Shown here in pieces: positions 56,528 through 64,000 of a stretch of DNA of 64,000 nt (its first letter is position 1; each line of letters opens with the position of its first letter). The notes under the pieces were generated by a model. That model searched no databases, had not been told where the DNA came from, and was given only the letters and a program-made list of their open reading frames with translations. The translations under genes and the position numbers were made by a program. Origin of the DNA: Microbacterium sp. BK668 (GTDB lineage: Bacteria; Actinomycetota; Actinomycetes; Actinomycetales; Microbacteriaceae); NCBI RefSeq assembly GCF_004362195.1, contig NZ_SNWG01000001.1:2294001-2358000 (forward strand). Reading direction: 5' to 3'.

Positions 56528-57197
56528 ACTGGTCGACGACACAGCCGAGCTCGTCTCGTCAGCGACGGGCCGGCCGCTGACCAAACGCGGCGAGGCGACC
56601 CGCCGCCGATTGCTCGAGGCCGCCGAGGCGGTGTTCGCGGAGCAGGGGTACCACGAGGCATCCATCGTGAAGATCACCGAGCGCGCGGGCATCGGGCTCG
56701 GCACGTTCTATCTCTATTTCGACAGCAAGCGGACGATCTTCGAGGCGCTCGTCATCGACCTCAACCGGCGCGTCCGGCACTCGATGTCGGAGGCGATGTC
56801 CGGCGCGTCGACGCGGCTCGAGGCGGAGCGCGCCGGGTTCGCGGGCTTCTTCCGCTTCACCGCCGAGCACCCCGCGCTCTACCGTGTCGTGCGCGAGGCC
56901 GAGTTCGTCTCGCCCGAGACGCTGCGCCTGCATTACACGCGGATCGTCGAGGGCTACGAGGCGGGTCTGCGCGCGGCGCAGCACGCGGGAGATGTCGATC
57001 CCCGCCTGGATCCCGAGGTCGCCGCGTGGGCGCTCATGGGCATGGGCGAGCTCATCGGCATGCGGTTCCTGCTGTGGGAGCGGGATGCCGCGGGCCGGCC
57101 CCCGGCGGAACTCGACCCGGCCGTCTTCGATGCGATGGCCCGGTTCATCGCCAATGCACTCGCGCCGCGCGGCGCGGAGAAGGGGGATCCGTCGTGA
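56511..57197 (+). CDS. TetR/AcrR-family regulator
   Basis: A 228-residue one-component repressor. The N-terminal helix-turn-helix is RLLEAAEAVFAEQGYHEASI followed by AGIGLGTFYLYFDSKRTIF, a strong TetR signature. The C-terminal ligand domain is helical. Because it is encoded inside the operon it probably controls, the simplest model is autoregulation through the inverted repeat at 50125-50146, with a CoA thioester or the imported acid as inducer. It overlaps the next gene by four bases. Confidence 0.92.
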   Translation: MRVPGELVDDTAELVSSATGRPLTKRGEATRRRLLEAAEAVFAEQGYHEASIVKITERAGIGLGTFYLYFDSKRTIFEALVIDLNRRVRHSMSEAMSGASTRLEAERAGFAGFFRFTAEHPALYRVVREAEFVSPETLRLHYTRIVEGYEAGLRAAQHAGDVDPRLDPEVAAWALMGMGELIGMRFLLWERDAAGRPPAELDPAVFDAMARFIANALAPRGAEKGDPS

Positions 57198-57946
57198 CGG
57201 AGCAGGATCTGACGGGGAAGCGCGCGGTCGTGACGGGCGGTGCGAGCGGGATCGGCCTGGCGTGCGCCCGCGAGTTCGCGAGCAGGGGGGCGCACGTCGT
57301 GATCGCCGACCGCGATCGGGAGGCCGCCGAGGCCGCGGCATCCGACGTGGGCGGGGAGGCGTGGGTCGTCGACCTCGCCGACACGGCGGCGCTGGAGACC
57401 CTCGCTCTCGATGCCGACATCCTCGTCAACAACGCCGGCATCCAGAAGGTCGCACCGATCCACGAGTACGAGCCGGAGACCTTCCGGTTGATCCTGCGGC
57501 TCATGCTCGAGTCGCCTTTCCTCCTCATCCGTGCGGCTCTGCCGACCATGTACGAGCGAGGCTGGGGCCGCGTCATCAACATCTCGAGCGCGCACGGGCT
57601 TCGTGCGAGCGCCTTCAAGTCCGCCTATGTCTCGGCCAAGCACGGGCTGGAGGGTCTGTCGAAGGTCACCGCGCTCGAGGGCGCACCGCACGGCGTCACC
57701 AGCAACTGCATCAATCCGGCCTACGTGCGGACCCCCCTCGTCGAGCAGCAGATCGCCGATCAGGCACAGCTCCACGGCATCCCCGAGTCCGAGGTCGTCG
57801 AGAAGATCATGCTGACCGAGACCGCGGTGAAGCGCCTCGTGGAGGCGGACGAGGTCGCGTCGCTCGCAGGCTGGCTCGCCTCCGACAAGGCCGGCATGGT
57901 GACGGGCGCCTCGTACACGATCGACGGCGGGTGGACGGCCCGATGA
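57194..57946 (+). CDS. 3-hydroxybutyrate dehydrogenase-like SDR
   Basis: A 250-residue short-chain dehydrogenase. The NAD motif is TGGASGIG (14-21), NNAG at 79-82, and the catalytic Ser131/132, Tyr145 and Lys149 (YVSAK). The stretches NISSAHGLRAS, NCINPAYVRTPLVEQQI and MVTGASYTIDGGW match D-3-hydroxybutyrate dehydrogenases closely. The expected reaction is 3-hydroxybutyrate to acetoacetate with NAD+. This fits the CoA-transferase and thiolase genes 2 kb downstream. GTG start overlaps the TetR stop. Confidence 0.85.
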   Translation: MTEQDLTGKRAVVTGGASGIGLACAREFASRGAHVVIADRDREAAEAAASDVGGEAWVVDLADTAALETLALDADILVNNAGIQKVAPIHEYEPETFRLILRLMLESPFLLIRAALPTMYERGWGRVINISSAHGLRASAFKSAYVSAKHGLEGLSKVTALEGAPHGVTSNCINPAYVRTPLVEQQIADQAQLHGIPESEVVEKIMLTETAVKRLVEADEVASLAGWLASDKAGMVTGASYTIDGGWTAR

Positions 57947-58854
57947 CCGGGCACGACTACCGGGCGATCGACGTGCCGGTCTCGGGCGGCTCGCTGAGGG
58001 TAGGGGTGTGGGAACCGGAAGAGGATGCCGGGGCCTCCGTGCTCGTCGTGCACGGCGTGACGGCCTCGCATCTGGCCTGGCCTTTCGTCGTCGAGCGCCT
58101 CCCGGGCGTGCGCGTCATCGCGCCCGACCTTCGCGGGCGCGGCAGGAGCAACGAGCTCGAGGGGCCCGCCGGGATGGCCGCGCACGCCGCGGATCTCGCC
58201 GCCGTGCTCGACCGCCTCGGCATCGAGCGGATCGTCGTGGTCGGCCACTCGATGGGCGCCTTCGTGTCGGTCGTGTTCGCGCACCTGCACCCCGGCCATG
58301 TCGCACGACTCGTGCTGATCGACGGGGGGCTGCCGCTCGACGTCCCGGCGGGACTCCCGCCCGACGAGCTCGTCTCGCGCATCCTCGGACCGACCGCCGC
58401 GCGCCTCTCGATGCGTTTCGCCGACGCAGGGGAGTACCGCGGCTTCTGGCGCGAGCACCCCGCCTTCCACACGGACTGGACCCCCGAGCTCGAGCGCTAC
58501 ATCGAGTACGACCTCGTGCCCGAGGGCGACGCCTTCCGTCCGGCGACGAGCTACCGGACCACCGTCGAGGACACGATCGACATGAACACGGGCACGGCGC
58601 TGCCGGACGCGCTCGCAAGGCTGCGGCATCCCGCGCTCCTGATCACTGCGCCGCGCGGGCTTCTGAATGAGCCGCCGGGGCTGTATCCGCCGGCGTATCT
58701 CGCCCGGCTGCTGCCCGCCCACCCGGGGGTCGATCACGTGCGGGTCCACGACCGCAACCACTACACGATCGTGATGTCGGAGCGGGGGGCGGATGCTGTC
58801 GCCCCGCTCATCCGGCGCGAACTCGCCGCCGCCGAGACGGTGCCGATCGAGTAG
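57943..58854 (+). CDS. Alpha/beta hydrolase
   Basis: A 303-residue serine hydrolase. The oxyanion region is VLVVHGVTASHLAW, the nucleophile elbow VVVGHSMGAFVSV (Ser103), and the late His lies in VRVHDRNHYTIVMS. An acid residue is likely in the preceding strand. The substrate is not readable. In this operon it could release the acid from an ester or an oligomer. It ends at a hairpin terminator (58853-58873) and is the last gene of the importer operon. Confidence 0.85.
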   Translation: MTGHDYRAIDVPVSGGSLRVGVWEPEEDAGASVLVVHGVTASHLAWPFVVERLPGVRVIAPDLRGRGRSNELEGPAGMAAHAADLAAVLDRLGIERIVVVGHSMGAFVSVVFAHLHPGHVARLVLIDGGLPLDVPAGLPPDELVSRILGPTAARLSMRFADAGEYRGFWREHPAFHTDWTPELERYIEYDLVPEGDAFRPATSYRTTVEDTIDMNTGTALPDALARLRHPALLITAPRGLLNEPPGLYPPAYLARLLPAHPGVDHVRVHDRNHYTIVMSERGADAVAPLIRRELAAAETVPIE

Positions 58855-58873
58855 CCGGCGGCGCTCGCCGGCT
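58853..58873 (+). terminator. Terminator of the importer operon
   Basis: AGCCGGCG pairs perfectly with CGCCGGCT around a five-base loop; the stem begins inside the stop codon of the hydrolase gene. There is no T-run. Confidence 0.6.
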
Positions 58874-58922
58874 CGGCGTCGTGAGGGAGCGTCCGGTTCG
58901 AGGCGGGTGTGCGGGCGGAGGA

Positions 58923-58946
58923 GATTCGGCGAGCGCAGGCCGAATC
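58923..58946. repeat. Perfect 8-bp inverted repeat
   Basis: GATTCGGC and GCCGAATC are separated by eight bases in the gap between two converging genes. It may be a second termination hairpin. Confidence 0.5.
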
Positions 58947-58978
58947 GGCGGCTTGAGGCATCCGCTGCTCGGTTCTCC

Positions 58979-59008
58979 TCCCCTCCTCGAGCGGACGGGA
59001 GGAGGGGA
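58979..59008 (-). terminator. Hairpin downstream of the IclR gene
   Basis: TCCCCTCCTC and GAGGAGGGGA are perfect complements (ten pairs, ten-base loop), 24 bases beyond the IclR stop on the minus strand. It probably terminates that gene and may work in both directions. Confidence 0.5.
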
Positions 59009-59031
59009 CGGCCTCGAACCCGCGAGGAACG

Positions 59032-59823
59032 TCAGCGCGCCGTCGCCGCGACCCGCGTCGTCAGCTGGTGCGCGTGGGCCAGCAGCGTCCGTCCGAGCTC
59101 GGCGATGCGGTCGGGGCCGAACCGGAACTCCACGCCCGTGAGGCTCAGCGCCCACTGCGGATGCCCCTCCCGCGTGAAGACCGCCGCGCCGAGGCCGTAC
59201 GACCCCTCCACGATGAGGCCCGGATTCAGCGCGTAGCCTCTCGCCTTCGTCTCGCGGAGCCGGGCCCGCAGCCGCGCCTCGGCGTGTGCGGCGCCCCACC
59301 GGGTGCCGAGCTCCGGGTGCCGCTCGAAGTACGCGTCCACATCGTGGGGTGGGAGGAAGGCCAGGATCGCCAATCCCGCGGAGGCGACCCCGAGCGGGAA
59401 CCGGACGCCCTCCGACAGGACGAAGGAGCGGATGGGAAAGCTCCCCTCCTCGCGCAGCAGGCACACCGTCTCGTCGCCGCGCCGCACGGACAGGAACGCG
59501 CTCTCCTCCGTCCGCACGGCGAGCGAGCGCACGATGTCTCGCGCGATCGAGGTGATGTCGTAGCGCGCAGCCGCGACCGTCCCCATGAGATAGAGCTCGG
59601 GCCCCGGCATCCATCGTCCCGTCCGCTCATCCTGGTCGACGAGGCCCTCGTGGCGCAGCGCCGTGAGCAGGCGGTGCGCCGTCGGGCGCGTGAGCTCGGC
59701 CCTGCGGGCGAGCTCCGCGACGGCGAGGCCATCGTCGCCGGCCGCGGTCACGAGGCGGAGGACGCGCGCCGCCCGGGCGACCGACTGGGCGCCGGGCACC
59801 GCGCGGTTCGTCGTCGCGTCCAC
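59032..59823 (-). CDS. IclR-family regulator
   Basis: A 263-residue regulator with an N-terminal winged helix-turn-helix (SVARAARVLRLVTAAGDDGL, then LARRAELTRPTAHRLLTAL) and a C-terminal effector domain (LPPHDVDAYFERHPEL, RGYALNPGLIVEGSYGLGAA). IclR proteins commonly control aromatic and beta-ketoacid catabolism and often sit divergent from their targets. Here the target is the CoA-transferase/thiolase operon, 127 bases away. I use GTG at 59823; GTG at 59799 is an alternative start. A GTCCA/TGGAC inverted repeat (59818-59832) covers the start codon. Confidence 0.9.
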   Translation of the reverse strand: MDATTNRAVPGAQSVARAARVLRLVTAAGDDGLAVAELARRAELTRPTAHRLLTALRHEGLVDQDERTGRWMPGPELYLMGTVAAARYDITSIARDIVRSLAVRTEESAFLSVRRGDETVCLLREEGSFPIRSFVLSEGVRFPLGVASAGLAILAFLPPHDVDAYFERHPELGTRWGAAHAEARLRARLRETKARGYALNPGLIVEGSYGLGAAVFTREGHPQWALSLTGVEFRFGPDRIAELGRTLLAHAHQLTTRVAATAR

Positions 59824-59950
59824 GATATGGACACTACGGTGCGCGGCATCCACATCGCAAGCTGTGCTGCAGCTCGCCCGGAAGGCGCGGAGGAGGATGG
59901 GATCCGCCCGCCCACCCGCGGGCGATCGACGCGCGACGAAGGAGTGACAC

Positions 59951-60751
59951 GTGATCGACAAGACCGTCGGGTCTGCGGCGGAGGCCGTCGCCGACATCCC
60001 GGACGGCGCGAGCCTCGCCGTCGGAGGCTTCGGCCTCTCCGGCAATCCCATCGCCCTCATCGAGGCGCTGCTCGCGCAGGGGACGACCGATCTCAGCATC
60101 GTCAGCAACAACTGCGGAGTGGATGACTGGGGCCTGGGCGTGCTGCTGAACGCCAAGCGCATCCGCAAGATGACCTCCTCCTACGTCGGGGAGAACAAGG
60201 AGTTCGAGCGCCAGTTCCTCTCCGGCGAGCTCGAGCTCGAGCTCACGCCGCAGGGGACTCTTGCCGAGAAGCTCCGTGCGGGCGGCTCGGGCATCGCGGC
60301 GTTCTACACGCAGACGGGCGTCGGCACGCAGGTGTCGGAGGGCGGCCTGCCCCGCAAGTACGACGGTCAGGGCGGCATCGCGGTCGCCTCGCCCCGAAAG
60401 GACGTCCGCACCTTCGACCTGCACGGCGAGCCGCGCGAGTTCGTGCTCGAGGAGTCGATCGTCACCGACTTCGCCCTCGTCCACGCCCTCCGCGGCGATC
60501 GTCACGGCAACCTCGTCTTCAACAAGTCCGCGCGCAACTTCAATCCGCTCGCCGCGATGGCGGGACGCATCTGCATCGCCCAGGTCGAGGAGCTCGTCGA
60601 GCCCGGCGAGCTCGACCCCGACAGCATCCACCTGCCCGGCATCTACGTGCACCGCATCGTCGAGGTCGGCGCCGACATCGAGAAGCGCATCGAGCGCCGC
60701 ACCGTCTCCGTGGCCGACGCGCTCAGCCGCGACATCCCCGAAGGAGCATGA
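59951..60751 (+). CDS. 3-oxoacid CoA-transferase, subunit A
   Basis: A 266-residue alpha subunit. [20 protein letters not shown] is the coenzyme-A-binding glycine-rich motif, and [21 protein letters not shown] and [19 protein letters not shown] are typical of the SCOT/PcaI group. With subunit B it moves CoA from succinyl-CoA to acetoacetate or 3-oxoadipate. GTG at 59951 has AGGAG seven bases upstream. It overlaps subunit B by four bases. Acetoacetate is favoured by the nearby hydroxybutyrate dehydrogenase. Confidence 0.92.
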   Translation: MIDKTVGSAAEAVADIPDGASLAVGGFGLSGNPIALIEALLAQGTTDLSIVSNNCGVDDWGLGVLLNAKRIRKMTSSYVGENKEFERQFLSGELELELTPQGTLAEKLRAGGSGIAAFYTQTGVGTQVSEGGLPRKYDGQGGIAVASPRKDVRTFDLHGEPREFVLEESIVTDFALVHALRGDRHGNLVFNKSARNFNPLAAMAGRICIAQVEELVEPGELDPDSIHLPGIYVHRIVEVGADIEKRIERRTVSVADALSRDIPEGA

Positions 60752-61407
60752 CCATGGCCCTCACCCGCAGCGAGATGGCTGCCCGCGCCGCACAGGAGCT
60801 GGGCGACGGCGCCTACGTGAACCTCGGCATCGGGCTGCCGACCCTCGTGCCGAACTACGTGCCCGAGGGGGTGACCGTCGTGCTGCAGTCCGAGAACGGC
60901 ATCCTCGGCGTCGGTCCGTACCCGACGGAGGATGCCGTCGATCCCGATCTCATCAACGCGGGGAAGGAGACCGTGACGACCCTGCCGGGAGCGGCGTTCT
61001 TCGACTCCGCGACGAGCTTCGGGATGATCCGCGGCGGCAAGATCGACGCCGCGATCCTCGGCGCCATGCAGGTCTCGCAGACGGGCGACCTCGCCAACTG
61101 GATGATCCCGGGGAAGATGGTGAAGGGACCCGGCGGCGCCATGGACCTCGTGCACGGGGCGGCCAAGGTCATCGTGCTGATGGAGCACGTAGCGAAGGAC
61201 GGCTCCGCCAAGATCGTCGACGAGTGCTCGCTGCCGCTGACCGGCAAGGGGGTGGTCGACCGCATCATCACCGACCTCGCCGTCATCGACGTCACCGAGG
61301 AGGGTCTCGTGCTCGTCGAGCTCGCGCCCGGCGTCAGCGTGGACGACGTGCTCGCGGCGACGGAGCCCGAGCTCATCGTCCGCGTCGGAGAGAGGATCGA
61401 GGCATGA
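60748..61407 (+). CDS. 3-oxoacid CoA-transferase, subunit B
   Basis: A 219-residue beta subunit. The catalytic glutamate is Glu49 in QSENGILG, and [29 protein letters not shown] and the [19 protein letters not shown] region are family hallmarks. The ATG at 60748 overlaps the subunit A stop; an ATG six bases later also exists. The stop overlaps the thiolase start. Confidence 0.93.
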   Translation: MTMALTRSEMAARAAQELGDGAYVNLGIGLPTLVPNYVPEGVTVVLQSENGILGVGPYPTEDAVDPDLINAGKETVTTLPGAAFFDSATSFGMIRGGKIDAAILGAMQVSQTGDLANWMIPGKMVKGPGGAMDLVHGAAKVIVLMEHVAKDGSAKIVDECSLPLTGKGVVDRIITDLAVIDVTEEGLVLVELAPGVSVDDVLAATEPELIVRVGERIEA

Positions 61408-62588
61408 ACCAGGACGACATCGTCATCGTCGCCGCCGCGCGCACGCCGCAGGGGCGGCTGAAGGGACAGCTCGCCCCGCTCACGGCGGTGCAGCTCGGAT
61501 CGATCGCGATCCGGGGCGCGCTCCAGAAGGGCGGCATCCCCGCGGAGGCGGTCGACGCCGTCCTCGTGGGCCAGGTGCTGCCCGCCGGGTCGGGTCAGAA
61601 CCCCGCACGCCAGGCCGCCGTCGGTGCCGGAATCGGCTGGGATGTGCACGCGAGCTCGGTCAACAAGGTGTGCCTCTCGGGGCTCACCGCCGTCATCGAC
61701 GCCGCGCGCATGCTCAAGCTCGGCGACGCGACGGTCGTCGTCGCGGCCGGCATGGAGTCCATGACCCGCTCTCCGCACCTCCTGATGGGCTCCCGGGACG
61801 GGTGGGCGTACGGCTCGGTGGAGGTGCTCGACCACATGGCGTACGACGGCCTCACCGACGCCTACGACCGGGAGAGCATGGGCGCGTCGACGGAGCGCCA
61901 CAACGGCGGGCTGGGCATCACTCGAGAGATGCAGGATGCTGTGGCCGCCCGCTCGCACCAGCGCGCCGCCGCAGCGCAGAACGAAGGGGTGTTCGAGGGC
62001 GAGATCGTGCCCGTCACGATCCCGCAGCGCAAGGGCGACCCCGTCGTCCTGACGAAGGATGAGGGCATCCGTCCCGACACGACCGTCGAGACCCTCGCCG
62101 GTCTTCGGCCGGCCTTCGCGGAGGGCGGCTCGATCACTGCCGGCAATTCGTCGCAGATCTCCGACGGCGCATCCGCCGTCGTCCTCACGACGCGTTCGCA
62201 CGCCGACGAGCACGGCTGGCCCGTGCTCGCCGTCGTCGGAGCTGCCGGTCAGGTGGCCGGCCCCGACAACTCGCTGCACGCGCAGCCCGCGCGCGCGATC
62301 GAGAAGGCCCTCGAGAAGCAGGGCATCCGGACCGCCGACCTCGATATCGTCGAGATCAACGAGGCGTTCGGCGCGGTCGTCGCGCGGTCGCAGGCCGAGC
62401 TCGGACTCTCCGACGACGTCGTCAACATCCACGGCGGCGGCATCGCGATCGGCCACCCGATCGGCGCGTCGGGAAACCGGCTCGTGGTCCACGCGGTCCA
62501 CGAACTCGTGCGACGCGGCACGGGGACGGCGGCGGTCGCGCTGTGCGGCGGCGGAGGCCAGGGCGACGCGCTCATCCTCACCCGCTGA
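61404..62588 (+). CDS. Acetyl-CoA C-acetyltransferase (thiolase)
   Basis: A 394-residue thiolase. The nucleophile Cys90 is in VNKVCLSG, the active-site His is in GHPIGASG, and the second Cys in [13 protein letters not shown] is also present. This biosynthetic/degradative thiolase type cleaves acetoacetyl-CoA to two acetyl-CoA, or works on 3-oxoadipyl-CoA in related enzymes. As the third gene of the IclR-controlled operon it completes the ketone-body route from 3-hydroxybutyrate. Confidence 0.94.
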   Translation: MNQDDIVIVAAARTPQGRLKGQLAPLTAVQLGSIAIRGALQKGGIPAEAVDAVLVGQVLPAGSGQNPARQAAVGAGIGWDVHASSVNKVCLSGLTAVIDAARMLKLGDATVVVAAGMESMTRSPHLLMGSRDGWAYGSVEVLDHMAYDGLTDAYDRESMGASTERHNGGLGITREMQDAVAARSHQRAAAAQNEGVFEGEIVPVTIPQRKGDPVVLTKDEGIRPDTTVETLAGLRPAFAEGGSITAGNSSQISDGASAVVLTTRSHADEHGWPVLAVVGAAGQVAGPDNSLHAQPARAIEKALEKQGIRTADLDIVEINEAFGAVVARSQAELGLSDDVVNIHGGGIAIGHPIGASGNRLVVHAVHELVRRGTGTAAVALCGGGGQGDALILTR

Positions 62589-62620
62589 GGATCGAGGAGG
62601 GGCGCGGTAGCGTCGAGCGC

Positions 62621-63067
62621 GTGACGACGATCGCGCCCCTCACCTCCACCGACCACGCCGAGTGGCTCGGGCTCTGGCACGGCTACCTGGCGTTCTACGA
62701 GGCATCCATCGCCGACGAGGTCACCGAGTCGACGTTCGCGCGCCTCGTGGCCGGCGACGAGCTTCACGGGGCGATCGCGAGGGATGCCGCCGGCCGAGCC
62801 GTCGGGCTCGTGCACTGGCTCGCGCACCCCGCGACGTGGACGACCACGACGTACACCTACCTCGAGGATCTCTTCGTGGACCCGGCCACGCGCGGCGGAG
62901 GAGTCGGCCGCGCGCTCATCGAGCACGTGCGCACATGGGCCGAGTCGAGGGGGAGCCACAAGGTGTACTGGCTCACGCACGAGGCGAACACGACGGCCCG
63001 CGCGCTCTACGACCGGGTGGCGACGGGCACGGGCTTCGTGCACTACGAGATCACGCTCGGGCGGTGA
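62621..63067 (+). CDS. GNAT-family N-acetyltransferase
   Basis: A 148-residue acetyltransferase. The acetyl-CoA-binding segment is [21 protein letters not shown] (the Q/RxxGxG/A motif is RGGGVG). The C-terminal [17 protein letters not shown] is motif B. The substrate is unknown. GTG at 62621 follows the thiolase stop by 32 bases, so it may be read from the same transcript. It converges on a small membrane-protein gene. Confidence 0.87.
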   Translation: MTTIAPLTSTDHAEWLGLWHGYLAFYEASIADEVTESTFARLVAGDELHGAIARDAAGRAVGLVHWLAHPATWTTTTYTYLEDLFVDPATRGGGVGRALIEHVRTWAESRGSHKVYWLTHEANTTARALYDRVATGTGFVHYEITLGR

Positions 63068-63080
63068 ACCGCCGGAGTCG

Positions 63081-63359
63081 CTACGCGATGTGCGAATCCC
63101 GCAGCTTGCGACGGGTGCGGCGCTCGGCGAGCTGCGCCTGCTTGCCGGCGACGGGCGAGTCGGCATCGATTCCGCGGCCGGTCTCCGCGCGCCGCACGTC
63201 GACGATCGCGCCGATCGCGAGAGCGAGGGAGATCGCCCACGAGGCCCAGCCGAGTGCGACCCGCCACGTGAAGGGCGCGTCGTTGCGAAGGGCGCGCAAC
63301 AGCGTCATTCCACCGGCGATCGCGGTGAGGATGCCCGTGCCGAACAGGTACTTGCGCAT
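63081..63359 (-). CDS. Small membrane protein of unknown function
   Basis: A 92-residue protein with two hydrophobic helices ([21 protein letters not shown] and [20 protein letters not shown]) and a basic cytoplasmic tail ([17 protein letters not shown]). No family is recognised. The ATG at 63359 gives MRKYLFGTG; three extra residues upstream are possible. It converges on the acetyltransferase gene and is divergent from otsA. Confidence 0.65.
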   Translation of the reverse strand: MRKYLFGTGILTAIAGGMTLLRALRNDAPFTWRVALGWASWAISLALAIGAIVDVRRAETGRGIDADSPVAGKQAQLAERRTRRKLRDSHIA

Positions 63360-63524
63360 GGCGACCACGCTAGCGGGCCGGGGTCGTCTCTCGCACGGGC
63401 CGGACGCGGACCTTCCCCCGGCCGAGGAGGTGCCCTAGCATACGCGGGCGCCGGGCGACACGCCCCCCGAGCCGGAGCGAGCCCGCTGTTAGCCTGGCGT
63501 CACCCATACGAAACCGGAGCGAAT

Positions 63525-64000
63525 GTGTCACTGGCTGATCTCGTCGTCGTCGCGAACCGACTGCCCGTAGACCGCGTTCCCGACGCCGACAACGGCGACG
63601 AGGAGTGGCGCAGGTCTCCGGGCGGCCTCGTCACGGCGCTCGAACCCGTCATGCGGCGCGCGGACGGCGCGTGGGTCGGGTGGCCGGGCAAGCCCGGCAT
63701 CGAGGTGGAGCCGTTCGAGTTCGAGGGCACGCACCTGGTGCCGGTGGCGCTCAGCGCCGAGGATGTCGAGGACTACTACGAGGGCTTCTCGAACGACACG
63801 ATCTGGCCGCTCTATCACGACGTCATCGCGGCGCCCCGTTATCGGCGGGTGTGGTGGGACGCGTACGTCCGCGTCAACCGGCGATTCGCGGAGTCGGCTG
63901 CCTCCGTCGCGGCGGAAGGAGCGACCGTATGGGTGCAGGACTACCAGCTGCAGCTCGTGCCGCAGCTGCTGCGCGAGGCGCGGCCCGACCTCACCATCGG
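63525..64000 (+). CDS. otsA: Trehalose-6-phosphate synthase, 5' part
   Basis: The first 158 codons of a GT20 glycosyltransferase; the gene continues past the window. It joins UDP- or ADP-glucose and glucose-6-phosphate to make trehalose-6-phosphate. [12 protein letters not shown] is the classic start, followed by [13 protein letters not shown] (N-loop), [12 protein letters not shown], and [19 protein letters not shown] at 63525 has GGAG five bases upstream and puts the ANRLPV motif at residue 9. Confidence 0.96.
   Translation, partial: MSLADLVVVANRLPVDRVPDADNGDEEWRRSPGGLVTALEPVMRRADGAWVGWPGKPGIEVEPFEFEGTHLVPVALSAEDVEDYYEGFSNDTIWPLYHDVIAAPRYRRVWWDAYVRVNRRFAESAASVAAEGATVWVQDYQLQLVPQLLREARPDLTI

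Overview
The window is a contiguous stretch of a high-GC actinobacterial chromosome. Gene content and order (murI-rph-rdgB, prfB/ftsE/ftsX/smpB/ssrA, a Pol-PE-Lig LigD beside Ku, a Tad pilus locus, DUF3039, a DUF222 HNH protein) and the frequent GTG starts point to Microbacteriaceae, most likely Microbacterium or a close relative. This assignment is from gene content and style, not from a database search. About 62 protein genes or gene remnants are tightly packed, with many ATGA or GTGA overlaps, plus two tRNA genes (Leu-UAG, Lys-CUU) and a tmRNA. I see no rRNA, CRISPR array, insertion sequence or integrase.

Layout. 1-5623 is housekeeping: a truncated membrane protein, DUF3039, pncB, murI-rph-rdgB and a CDF metal exporter. 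5624-10216 holds the NHEJ pair ligD/ku, a DedA membrane protein and tRNA-Leu. 10342-15242 holds a PLDc_N-like membrane protein and a Tad/Flp secretion operon (tadA, tadB, tadC, a Flp-like peptide, two TadE-type pseudopilins, one TadG-like protein). 15371-18529 has a DUF4242 protein, a small protein and a large LuxR-type ATPase regulator broken by a one-base frameshift. 18530-27971 carries an MFS transporter, prfB, a GMC oxidoreductase, ftsE (with a long extra tail), ftsX, smpB, an HNH/DUF222 protein, a SIMPL protein and ssrA.

28163-37865 is an accessory-looking surface region. Its centre is an 8.4 kb gene for a 2,795-residue sortase-type wall protein with twelve tandem ~116-residue repeats, translationally coupled to a lipoprotein gene. 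38069-48209 is a mixed set: secreted gamma-glutamyltransferase, a flavin amine oxidase, YaeQ, an MFS carrier, an alpha-toroid protein, an SRPBCC/FAD-oxidoreductase pair, a lipoprotein split by an in-frame amber codon, and a HisN-like phosphatase. After tRNA-Lys and a drug-type MFS exporter, 50091-62588 is a coherent catabolic island: a LIV-type ABC importer, an acyl-CoA ligase, a TetR regulator, a 3-hydroxybutyrate-type dehydrogenase and a hydrolase, then an IclR regulator divergent from a two-subunit 3-oxoacid CoA-transferase and a thiolase. The window ends in the start of otsA.

How the genes work together. The island encodes every step from an imported hydroxyacid to acetyl-CoA (dehydrogenase, CoA-transferase, thiolase). 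A strong promoter with an inverted-repeat operator over its start point lies in front of the importer operon, which also contains the likely TetR repressor. The Tad locus has the ATPase, both platform proteins and three pseudopilin-type proteins, but no prepilin peptidase in view. Two genes (the LuxR regulator and the lipoprotein) read as recently broken or as sequence errors.
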